From: Cenococcum geophilum 1.58
Taxonomy: Eukaryota > Ascomycota > Dothideomycetes > Gloniales > Gloniaceae
Direction of reading: 5' to 3'
Assembly (NCBI GenBank): GCA_001692895.1
Contig: KV748207.1
Location: 1,178,001 to 1,242,000, forward strand
DNA length: 64,000 nucleotides
A program made the translations under genes and the position numbers. Position 1 is the first letter of the stretch, and every line of letters begins with the position of its first letter. Positions 24,601 through 34,619 of the stretch are shown in pieces. The notes below the pieces were generated by a model that searched no databases, was not told where the DNA came from, and saw only the letters and a program-made list of their open reading frames with translations.

Positions 24601-25115
24601 GGCTATATATACTCCGCCCTATATTAGGTAGTGGACGTTAAAGTTACCTAGAAGTATAACTTCTCCCTTAGCTTCCTTAATAGCTATTTTAACCTTAGGC
24701 CATACCCTAATCTAGGGGCTACCTCCGTATAGGTTATATACGTTAATAATTATAACCTCTAGCCCCTTTAGGCGTAGCTAGAGAGCTATAGTAAATAGGC
24801 CGTACTGTCTACGTTTCTAATACGCGGTATTAATATTCTGGCTAATTATAAAGCAGACCTTTATTATAGGGAGGGCGTTATATATAAGTGTAAATCCCCT
24901 AGGGCAGTATATTAATTTAGTATACTTATTATATACCGGCTCTTAGACTGCAAGGACCTAGTAGTCCGCTAGCGTAACGCTGTTAAAAAAGGGGCGATAT
25001 ACCCCTTAGTTTGCATTTCCGTAATTATACTAGATAATTATATACCTACTTATTTAGAGTGGGTATAGGCTCGTCTATATCTATATCTTATTCCTTATCA
25101 TTTTTGCTAGTTACT
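21680..25115 (-). pseudogene. LINE-B ORF2: endonuclease, reverse transcriptase, C-terminal domain
   Basis: Minus strand. Endonuclease at about 25000-24560: VLAVxEPVYNKYTKL, then VIIINVYNLYGG, then EVILLGNFNVHYLIxGG (expected LLGDFNLHHPLWGG). RT: the open piece 23826-23458 contains ALGLDSIPNKVLK, then LKESITVVLRKEGKKDYS, then SYRLITLKNTLAKVLE, the conserved pre-catalytic LINE RT blocks. The C-terminal part at about 22100-21950 reads TTWRTLxGSPIIPLYKDLTKAEA and LFLLRIEVIGLNIWL, typical of fungal Tad elements. Stops are RIP-type. Confidence 0.8.
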
Positions 25116-25119
25116 ATTA

Positions 25120-26650
25120 TTACTTAGTTGGCGCGAAGCTAGAGCCTTACTTACAATCTATCTCTACTTACTATTTTAATAAAGGATGGTTTACCTAGTC
25201 CCCGTTTAAGTGGTTGTTCTTAAATCCCTAGGTAGGATAGTTCTTAACCTCTCTTTTTATTAGTAATAATTATAAAGTTACCTGGTATTAGAGGTTAGTA
25301 TAGTATTACTTCTATAGCTTCTTATATACGGAGCGATTGCGTTAAAAGGGCCATTCTTTTTATTTAGATGCCCTTAAGGTAGCTCTAGAAGGTCCTATAC
25401 TCCTTTTTTTGCTATACCTTATAGGCTTTACCGCAGTTAATATAGGATACTCTCTCCTTAGGGTAATCTGTTGTGCTATGTAGTCCTATATATTGCCTAT
25501 ATTTTATTTACTTTCCATATACGCTTTATATATATCCCTACTAGTTATAGCAATAATATTACTTTATAATTAGGCTATTCTTAAATAGCCTAGTCTTAAA
25601 TAGCTGGGATTTAATAACTATCCCGCTTTTTATAATCTTTTATTAAATTGCCTAAGTTAGGACGCTAATTATAAGTGTTTTTTTAGTTTTCTTGGGTTCT
25701 CTCTAGGCGCTGCTAGGGTTTACCTAGCATTTCGCCTACGCTTTAGGGTTATATAGCTATCAGATCTAGTTAAGAGCAACCCTAGGCATAAGGCGTTTTA
25801 TAGCTTTATAAATGGATTAGATTAATTCTAAATTATCTATATTTCTTTTGCTATTAATTAAGGTCTTAAGCGGGACCCTAGGTACTTCTAGGAGGTAGTC
25901 TTTCCTTAGTATCTTAAGTCCTAGCGCGTCCGGTCCGTTTAGGATTTAGTTCTTTATTATTTAGAAGGGAATATAGACGTCTACATCCCCACTGTTAAGG
26001 GTGCGTATAGCGTATATACTTAGTATTAACCTCTAGATGGTCTTAAGGAGCTCCCTTAGTTTGTAGCCCTAGGGCTCCTTAAGCCTAACATGTATGGTTA
26101 CTCTCTATAGTGCCGCGACTGTGTTTACTATATAGGCCGCCTGCGCGGCAACTACTGCCTAGGTCTAGCCCTGTACTAGGGGAACTTTTAGACCTAGGGG
26201 TCCTTCTTTACGCGTTTCCTTTTAAATTTCCTTAATGCTAGCTTTAATCCAATTAAGCTAGGCCTTAGTCTCCCTTTCCTAGGTTGTTTAGGGGGCTAGA
26301 CGCGTTAAGAGGGCTTTAACGTGTTATATAACCTCTTAAACAGCGGTAAATATCTAGTATTGTGGAGTTTCTTCCTCCTCTTTTATAAGATCGTTTTTAA
26401 TTTGTCTAAGTATTTCCTTTAGTTTTTGCCATTGCTAGTTAGGCTAGCAGCTATTCTTTTCGCGTTATTACCCACCTAGTTCATAGTTCAGCTCCCTTGC
26501 GTTGCGATTCTTGCGACTTTAGCAGGAAGCTTATGCCCCGCCGTCGTCCCCCATGCCTTATAGATGGGGGCGACGTGGTTTTATGGGGTCTCTTAGTATA
26601 GGGAGTAGGGTTCTGATATCAGATCGTTTTATTAAGTCGTTTTTGGGCTA
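25120..26650 (-). pseudogene. LINE-B ORF1 (Gag-like) with zinc-knuckle remnant
   Basis: Upstream of the endonuclease on the minus strand. At about 25480-25390 the translation reads YPKERVSYINCGKAYKV, resembling the CCHC knuckles that end ORF1 of Tad-clade LINEs (here with Cys to Tyr changes). The N-terminal half is poorly conserved and broken by many stops. Confidence 0.55.
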
Positions 26651-29600
26651 GTTTCGCTACTGTTGCGGCTTTATAGAGCTATCCCTAAAGAATATTATAA
26701 TCTCATTAATACGTTTAAGAAATAATTTGTAAACTAACTACCCCTATATTAAGATAAGTATAATTTTAAGATAGAACTTAAACCTAGTATAACGCTAAAG
26801 TTCGGCCCGTTATACGGTATATTATAAGAAGAGCTGCTTATAATATAATAATACCTTAAAGAACACCTAAAGAAAGGATTTATTCGCCCTAGTTAATTAC
26901 TATTTACCTTACCTATACTATTTATTAAGAAACCTAGAGGAGGCTTAAGGTTCTATATTAATTATTAAGCCCTAAATATAATTATAATTTAAAACCAATA
27001 TCTAATTCCTTTGCTTTAAGAAACGCTTAATTACTTAGTAAAAGTATGATACTTTACGAAGCTTAATATAGTCGCTACCTTTAATTAAATCCGTGTTTGT
27101 AAAGGAGATAAGAAGTATATAGCCTTCCGTATATAATAGGGACTTTTTAAATACCTAGTAATGCTATTTAGTATAAAAAACGGTCTAAATATGTTTTAAT
27201 AATACGTTAACGATACGCTTCGCGAATTCCTTAATATATTTGTTACCGCGTATATTAATAATATCTTAATCTATTTATCTTTACTTTCTAAGCATTAGAA
27301 GTACGTCTAAATAGTCCTTAAACGCCTACGAGACGCGGGCTTATAATATAATATTAAGAAATACAAGTTCCACGCGTCTAAAGTTATATACTTAAGCCTA
27401 ATTATATCCCGTAACGGAATTAAAATAAACCCTAAGAAAATCGCTATAATAGTAAACTAGGAAAGTCCTAGTAGTATATAAGACATCTAAGGATTTCTAT
27501 TATTAATTTATTAATTACTTCTTAAAAATTGTTTAGCTATTAGTAAACTTAATAAGAAAGAATATAAGATTTAAATAAACTACTAAATGCGAACAAGCTT
27601 TTAACGACCTAAAATATTATTTTACAACTACTTTAATTCTTACCCACTTTAATCCGGACCTTAAATATATTATTAAAATAGACTCGTCTAATTATATACT
27701 AGGAGAAGTGTTATCATAATATAATAAAAACGGCGAGCTATACCTAGTAGCCTTTTTTTCCCTAAAAACTTACCTCTACTAAATTAAACTATAAGATTTA
27801 TAATAAGGAACTACTTACAATTATTAGATATTTTAAACAATAGCGTTTAGAACTTAAAGGATTGTTGTTTTTAATACGCGTATTAACGGACTATAAAAAC
27901 CTATAGTACTTTATAACTATAAAGCAATTAATATAACGCCAAATTTGTTAGGCCGAATACCTCTTATAATTTGACTTTAAGATTATATACCGACCTAGTA
28001 AACTTAATTAGAAGCCTAAATTTTTAATATAATAATTATAGAACTTATTTACTAACGCCTCTAATAAACGGATTATAAATTAATTATAAATTCTACCCCC
28101 CCCCTAAATACTTTAAGAAACTACGGCCTATATTCTTAGACACGGAGCTTAATAGGAATAAATTAGAAATTAATAAGTGGGGCATAAAAATTAATAAATT
28201 AATAGAGCACGAATATAAAAATAACCCCTAAATAGTAGATATAATAAAAGTAATTTAAACAGGGAAACGGCAATATAAGGATATTATACTTGCCAAATAC
28301 GAAATCCGTAATAATTGGTTGTACTATTAATAGAAAATAGTAATACTAAATTCCGAACCCTTATAATTTAAGATACTTAAATTTATATATAATTTCCCTA
28401 TAGTAGGGCATCCTAGCCGTATAAAGACCTATAAGATTATCTAATAAGTATATTACTGGCCTATAATATATAACTATATACGAAAATACGTTTAAGCATA
28501 TAGAATATACGTATGTGAGAAGACCTCTTATAAAGAAGTAAGGAGTACTTTAACTATTGCTAATTCTAATATAAAGATAGCGAGATATTTTAATCGACTT
28601 TATAGTTAACCTGCCTAATAGTAATGGGTTTATAAATATTATAGTAGTTATTAACCGTCTTATAAAAATGCAATATATAATTTCTATGGACTTAATTAAT
28701 ACAATATTAGTAGCTGAATATTTTATTAAATACGTCTTTAAGCTATATAGACTTCCTAATTTAATAATATCTAACTACAGAAGCCAGTTCGTTTTAGACT
28801 TCTAGTAAGCCCTATATAAATAATTAAGTATATAAATATAACTTTTAACTGTATTTTATCTGGAGATAGATGGTTAAACTAAAATTATAAACGTGATTAT
28901 AAAATAATACTTATAAATATACTACTCCTACCTACAAGACGACTGGGAAAAGTAGCTACCTTTAGCTAAGTTTACTGCGAATAATATAAGAAATAAATTA
29001 ATAGGCGTAACGCCGTTCTACGCAACCTACGGATAAAACCCTTAACTTAAATTTAAACTATAACCTAAAACCAATACAACAGGACCTACGATTAAGAGGA
29101 TTTAACTAATTAATGCGTATAACTTCGCTAATTAAATAAAGCAGTTAACGGAACTATTATAAAGTAAATTAGCGTATGCTTAAACGGTATAGGAATAGTA
29201 TATAAATAAAGGATAAGCTCCCGCGTGGGACTTTAAGAAAGGTAATATAGTTTACCTAAATATATAAAACCTAAAGACTTAANNACCNTTAAAGAAACTN
29301 NANTNGAAGTTTANNGGCCTATACTAAATTAAAAAGAGACTAAGCCTATATACTTATAAGCTTAAACTACTAACTAAGATAAAAATACATCTAACGTTTT
29401 ATATAAGCTTATTATAACCTTTAAAGGGTAAACCCATAACTTACGAAGTGCCGCCGCTACCTCCTATAATTGTTAATAACGGTAACAGTTTTTACTTTAT
29501 TAACTTAATTAACAATATACAATAGAAGATATAATTTAAACAATTTAAACTTTTTATTAAGTGGGAAGGATATAAAATATAAACTTAGGAAACCTATAAT

Positions 29601-29813
29601 TAGATTAAAACCAACGCGCCTTCCCTAGTAAAAGAATTCCATAAAGACTATCCTTCGCGGCCTACTCTAGCTAGATGGATATAATATAAAGGTAAATAAC
29701 TACTACCCAACATAAATATACGAAACACAATAGCAGGAAGCTTAAAATTAAAAAGAACTTAAAATACGTTATAACGTTTATAATATAATTACGTAACACG
29801 TAAGATGTTAAAG

Positions 29814-29836
29814 AACTTTAACCGCCGGTTAAAGTT
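29814..29836. repeat. 23-bp hairpin in the Gypsy-C 3' region
   Basis: AACTTTAACC-GCC-GGTTAAAGTT is a perfect 10-bp stem with a 3-base loop. It lies about 90 bp upstream of the larger palindrome at 29908. Confidence 0.7.
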
Positions 29837-29907
29837 GTTTAATTAGTTAGATCTGCCTTGCTAAGACCTACTATAAAGATATTAGTTCTGCTTACCGCCT
29901 TAACTAA

Positions 29908-29952
29908 GCTAATAGCAATTTTCTATCCCGGGGATGGAAAATCCTAATTGGC
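29908..29952. repeat. 45-bp palindrome, copy 2
   Basis: Near-identical to 19777-19821: TTTTCTATCCCGGGGATGGA core, with the same ATCCTAATTGGC right shoulder. Differences are G/A and C/T, as expected from RIP. Confidence 0.8.
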
Positions 29953-30060
29953 CCATTTAACAATAGAATTAGTAAAACTCTATACCGCTACCTAACGCAA
30001 CTATATAAACATAATAAGTAATAAGTCTTAACTAAATTGAATTATTTTAAACCTTTGGCT

Positions 30061-30074
30061 AAAAGGGGGGGTAC
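30061..30074 (+). other. Polypurine tract of Gypsy-C
   Basis: AAAAGGGGGGGTAC directly precedes the 3' LTR start at 30075. Gypsy-A has almost the same sequence at this position, suggesting related families. Confidence 0.85.
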
Positions 30075-30418
30075 TATAACGGGACTAGCCCAGTTATAGT
30101 AGGAACGTCTTAATAAAACACTTAATAGATAAATTCCGATACTTTGTCCAAATTCTACTAAATTCTGCTAGCTTAATTAACTTCTACCAAGTTCTGCCAG
30201 ATCTATTAAATTTTACTAAAGTCTGTTAAAGACCGCGTGTGTATATACGCACGCATTAACCACCAAGCCCCTAACTATTTAATTATATAATTCTCTCGTT
30301 ATTCCTTTCTCTTCTTTACGTAACGTCTTGTTCTTAGCGAGAGCTATATACCCTTAGATTTAGATAGAATTTATATTATTTCTTTAAATCTTCCCCAAAG
30401 TCTCTTCGCGCCTTTACA
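30075..30418 (+). repeat. Gypsy-C 3' LTR (344 bp)
   Basis: Starts TATAACGGGACTAG, ends CCTTTACA, and is followed by CCTCT (30419-30423), the duplicate of 20832-20836. Confidence 0.9.
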
Positions 30419-30423
30419 CCTCT

Positions 30424-33400
30424 ATAAAGGTATTATCTGCAAGGAACAGCGTATTATTAGTCTATAGGCCGACAATTCCAAAAGGTTTGTTGCTATAAAG
30501 TAAGCAAGGGTCGTACGTGGATTGGTCTATTTGTAGCTAATTAACGTAGTATAAATGGTAGGTCTTAAACTAGTAGTTTTTAGCTTTAGGTACTTTATAA
30601 AGTGGCTTTATAACCTTTAGAATAGAGTCCTTATTAATTCCTAATCATTTATTTAGCTTATATAGTGGTTATATATAGAACTCGCGTTTTAGGTTCGTAG
30701 TAGACTAGATATAGGCTTATAAGATATCTTAGAGGTAAAGTTATATCTACGGTAGCATAGCAGTAATATAGAGAATTAGCCGCTGGCTAACTTGTTAAAT
30801 TATTAGTAACTAAGTAAGGACTAGCTCTTTTTCTAAATCATTATAGGCCTATACAATAAGTTATAATTTCTTAAAGGCTTTATCTGTTCCCTTATTCTTA
30901 ATCTTATTAATAAACCGTAAATTAAAGAGTCTAAGCCCCTTTAGTATATTATATAGCTTAATAATCTTAAAGACTCCTTTTTTAAGTAGGCCTATAACCT
31001 CCTTTTGCCGTAAAGCGCTAAACTAGGTATTACCATCGTTCTATAAGTAAATAGTAGTGTTAGCCATATTTACGGTATTATCATCCTGCAAGTAGATAGC
31101 GATATTAGCTATATCTACAATATTACCTATAAGGGCACCTATATCTATTATAGCGTCCGTAACAGCCGTGTCTATAACGGCCGTAAATAATAGGTATTTG
31201 CGGGGGCGACATCTGCCTCACTTTGGCGGTAGCTATAGTTTAGCTTTAGGTAATAATTAAGGTTTAGCTAGTAAAGGTACTAGTTTAGCTAATTTAACAA
31301 ACTCTCGTAGTTTAACTAAGTCTTATAGGTCTAATAGGTAAGATTTTACAACCGTAGAGCGGAAGGTTATAGGCCTATTTAGTAGCTTTACGGTATAGGT
31401 CTTACCGTTAATAGCAAGCAGTATATATAGCCTATCCTAATAACCACTTTAGCTAGTATTGCCTTCTCTCCAGAATAAGATAGGCGAGCTAGGTAGGAGT
31501 CTATAAATAGCGTTAGTTTGTTATCCATTTCGCATATTAAAAGTGTTAGCAATCTATTATTTAGCTTATAGCTTCTAGATTTCCACTATTACTTTCTTAA
31601 TAGCCGCGGCTCGATATATAACTAAAGGTAATAGCGCGTCCAATTTAACCATTTAGGGGTAAGCTCTAAAGACTAGGAGTATAGGGACTAGGCCTTCTGG
31701 GCCAGCTATATTATTAATAGCTTTAAAAGCCATTTATAGGGCTATCTCCTTACTAATTTTAGGGATTTTAGTTATAATGATTTGGTAGGCTCGTCGTAGC
31801 GGACTATAGTAGCGCTCTACCATTCTAATAGAGTTGTGTAATTCGACTAGAACTAGCTTTATAGTTACTCCTATAGTAGCGGCGTAGTGCTTAAACTCCT
31901 TACTAATAAAGTTCTTCTTAGCGTCTATAGTGATTAAGTCTAGTAGTCCTAAATAGCTATTAATCTAGTATATTCGTAGAACGTCCTAAGTATACTTAGC
32001 GCTGATATCTCGTAGCTATCTACTAGTTTAAAATTAAGTTGCTTCGTCGACTACGTATAGTAGAGGGGAGCCGCTAATATACATAATGTCAACAATAATA
32101 TTATAATTAAAATTAACGTCGTCTCGTAAGGTAAAGCGAAATCTACTTAGAAATCTACTAAACTTCTAGCAGTAGTGGCAGAGTCTAGTTAGCTCTTTAA
32201 TAGCAGATCTATTAGTATTATAGCCGTAGCCAGTCTTATTAAAAAGCTTTTATAGTCTATTAACTAACGGGTAACTAAATCGACGGTATAGACGTCGTAG
32301 CTCTACATTAGTTAAGTAGTAAGGGTTTGCCTTAAAAGACTTAACTAAATAGGACTATAAAGAGAAGCTCTATACAAGAAACGGGTAGCCAAATCGTCTA
32401 ACTACTGGCACCTTTTTAGTGCGAGTAATAATGACGTCCTTTAGGTTATCGTATTTAATATAAAGTCTATCTATATCTGCTAAGCAAAGTAGGAAAGAAG
32501 TATCTGCTTTAATAATATGGAATTATACCTTACCTATAGGGCTGTTAACGTCTATAGTTCTAATAGACGTAAAGGCTCTAATTCTAAATTAGATAGTTAC
32601 TTAGCCCTTAGTTAACGTGTTAAGACTTACAGACTTGTCTACGGCCTATAGGGCTTAAAATTGGCCGTAGCCAGCCGTAGACTTACGCGAAGCACCTATA
32701 TCGATTATAATTCCTATAAAGACCGTTAAGGTATATCGTGACGCTATAGTTATGGCCGTATTATAGGCGAATAGGTTAGTCTCTATATAGGGTTCTGTGG
32801 CAGACTCCGTAGTAAGTTCTAAAGCCATAAGCAGATATATATAAGCCTTATTAGCTAGCTCTACGCTTATAAAGGTTGCTTCCTCTATAATAAGTGTTCT
32901 AAAGGTGGTAATATAGGCAGAACTATTATTAGGTTCTCCGGCATCGCTCCTAGAGTCATTAGCGTCTTATATATAGGCTTTAAAGTCTAAATCTTTATCT
33001 TTATCTCTTTCGCAAGCAGCGACGTATTACTTAAAGTAGTTATTAAAGTTACCCTTATTACGGCCCTTAATATTAATAAAGCGTCTCCTATAGTCGTCTC
33101 TAGACCAACTACGCTCCTCTTCTATATATTTCTAAAAACAGCAGTTCTCCTTCTTACAGACGTAATACTTAGCCTTTAGTCTGCTATTAGTTCTATAAGA
33201 GCGATTGCTGCCATAGCGATTAGTATTTTAGTCTTAACTCTAGTCGTTCTAATAGTAGCGTTAATCTATAAAAAAAAAGCTTAGTAAGATAGTCTTATTA
33301 AGGCCTATAAGGGGTGTTCTTTTTCCTATACGATAATAGAGGATTATAGCTTACTAATTAACTAAGAAAGGTCTTCTAAAGGGTTAGAGACAGCGATACG

Positions 33401-33540
33401 GCATACTAGCACTCCCTAGTAAGTAGTAACTAATTTATTTATAAGAATGCGGTTTATACGGAAGTCTAGGTATAGTCTATAACGTTACTTTAGCAGTTTA
33501 TCTATATGTAGTTAGAAGTTCTAATAGATTAACTTATTAG
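30424..33540 (-). pseudogene. Copia gag C-terminus and pol: knuckle, protease, integrase, RT (RIPed)
   Basis: Minus strand, right to left. Gag C-terminal half at about 33510-33310 (HIDKLLK, then DFRINRILINKLV). Zinc knuckle at about 33160-33120 (YYVCKKENCC). Protease near 32690 (IDIGASRKSTAGYG). Integrase at about 32300-31760, including KNFISKEFKHYAATIG and SIRMVERYYSPLRRAYQI. RT at about 30750-30424, with YDPCLLYSNKPFGIVGL, then TNNTLFLAD, where the catalytic TDDT has become TNNT. The frame is cut at 30424 and continues at 20836. It is a textbook fungal Ty1/Copia polyprotein order, inactivated by stops. Confidence 0.88.
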
Positions 33541-33687
33541 CATTAGGATTTTTTTTTTGGCCATGTTATTGCAAGCGAAAATCGGGGTCTGCAAAACCTG
33601 CGTAAGTCGCAATTTTGGCAATTTGCTACAAATACACAACCCTAATTTTCGGCCGCAACAACGTGGCTAAAAAAAAATTTCCTAATG
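33541..33687. mobile_element. 147-bp palindromic-ended MITE that forms the left end of the large element
   Basis: CATTAGG at 33541 is mirrored by CCTAATG at 33681-33687. Just inside, TTTTTTTTTTGGCCATGTT...GCGAAAAT is mirrored by ATTTTCGGCCGCAACAACGT...AAAAAAAAA, giving inverted arms of about 45 bp. The unit therefore has two complete ends of the same type as the right end of the 27-kb element, and looks like a deletion derivative sitting at, or serving as, its left terminus. Confidence 0.7.
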
Positions 33688-33705
33688 CATAGGAAGTGTA
33701 ACCGT

Positions 33706-34600
33706 AGGGGCAGGCTAGTAGACCTCTTTTATTAAATACGAAATTGCCGCATATTAATAGGCATACTCCTAGTTCTTTAAGCGGCAAGTTAGCAGACTTC
33801 TATTATTAAGCATAAAATTGCCGTATATTGCCTAGCATATTGCCCAGTTCCTTAAGCGGCAAGTTAGTATAGTCTAGTTATTAGGCATAAAACTGCCGCA
33901 TATTACCTAGTACATCGCCTAGTTCCTTAAGCCGTAAGCTAGTAAACTTCTATTACTAAGCGCGAAACTACTATATATTACCTAGCATATTGCCTAGTTC
34001 TTTAAGCAGTAAGCTAGCAGACTTCCACTACTAAGCATGAAGTTGCCGTATATTACTAGGCATATTACCTAATTCTTTAAATTATAAGCTAGCAGGCGTC
34101 GCCCATTAGTAGAGTATTTTAATATATTAGCTCGCATATTGCCTGGTTCCTATATCATAAGCTAATAGACTTGTTATATTAATAGAGCACCACAATATAT
34201 CGCCTGGCGCATTACTTAGGTCCTTAAATAGCAAGCTAGCAGTTATCGCTTATTACTAAAGCACTACGATATATCTAGTCGCTTATTGCCCAGTTTCTTA
34301 AATAGCAAGATAATAAACTTCTCTTATTAATACAAGAATTGCGGTATATTACTAATATATTGCCCTATTCTATAAAAAACAACCTAATATACCTTCTATT
34401 AACCGTAAAAATGCAGTATATTACTAAAAAACATTACTTACTCTATTAAAAAAAACCTCTAGTATATACCTTCTATTAGCTATAAGACTGTAGTATATTA
34501 CCTACTATATTACCCAATTCTTAAAATAATAGCCTAGTATACTTCTTCTACCAGATAAGACTTTGCGGCAAATTGCCTAGTATATTACTTAATTCTGCGC
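33706..34600. repeat. 75-bp tandem array A (subterminal)
   Basis: Units begin at about 33781, 33856, 33931 and 34006, exactly 75 bp apart, with the consensus core AAGCGGCAAGCTAGCAGACT, then TATTGCCTAG. About a dozen units are recognisable, decaying in similarity towards 34600. Non-coding. It recurs as array B at 41095-42060. Confidence 0.85.
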
Positions 34601-34619
34601 TAAAATATTAAAAATACCT

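Larger units (their letters stand above)
21460..26690 (-). mobile_element. LINE-B: near full-length Tad-type LINE inside Gypsy-C
   Basis: About 5.2 kb on the minus strand with ORF1-like sequence (26650-25120), endonuclease (25110-24480), RT (23830-22700) and the C-terminal domain (to about 21700). It interrupts Gypsy-C between gag and RT. I could not find a poly(A) tract or target duplication. Because Gypsy-C lacks gag-protease sequence, the junctions probably involve a deletion. It is more GC-rich than Gypsy-C. Confidence 0.7.
26700..30060 (+). pseudogene. Gypsy-C pol: RT, RNase H, integrase, chromodomain (RIPed)
   Basis: RT at about 26760-27500: PxYGILxEELL, then KKGFIRPS, then [12 protein letters not shown], then the catalytic box at about 27240-27275, FVTAYINNILIYL, with both catalytic Asp changed to Asn. 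RNase H at about 27660-27900 (DSSNYILG, then KLTSTKLNYKIYNKELLTIIRYF when frame slips are allowed). The integrase zinc region and core lie at about 28300-29050. The chromodomain at about 29530-29690 reads LFIKWEGYK and ends VKEFHKDYPSRP. Ns interrupt the integrase C-terminus at 29283-29316. Dead. Confidence 0.8.
20837..30418 (+). mobile_element. Gypsy-C: RIPed chromovirus nested in Copia, itself carrying LINE-B
   Basis: Two 344-bp LTRs (20837-21180 and 30075-30418), a polypurine tract at 30061-30074 and a perfect CCTCT target duplication define it exactly. Only a short gag remnant precedes LINE-B (about 21460-26690). After LINE-B the frame resumes at the start of RT, so most of gag and the protease are missing. 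The element without LINE-B is only about 4.35 kb. Ambiguous bases (N) occur at 29283-29316. Confidence 0.9.

Noticed and set aside
33706..34600. CRISPR array or telomeric repeat
   Set aside because: The 75-bp units are contiguous tandem repeats without unique spacers, and no TTAGGG-type repeats occur. Array B is a duplicate of the same units.
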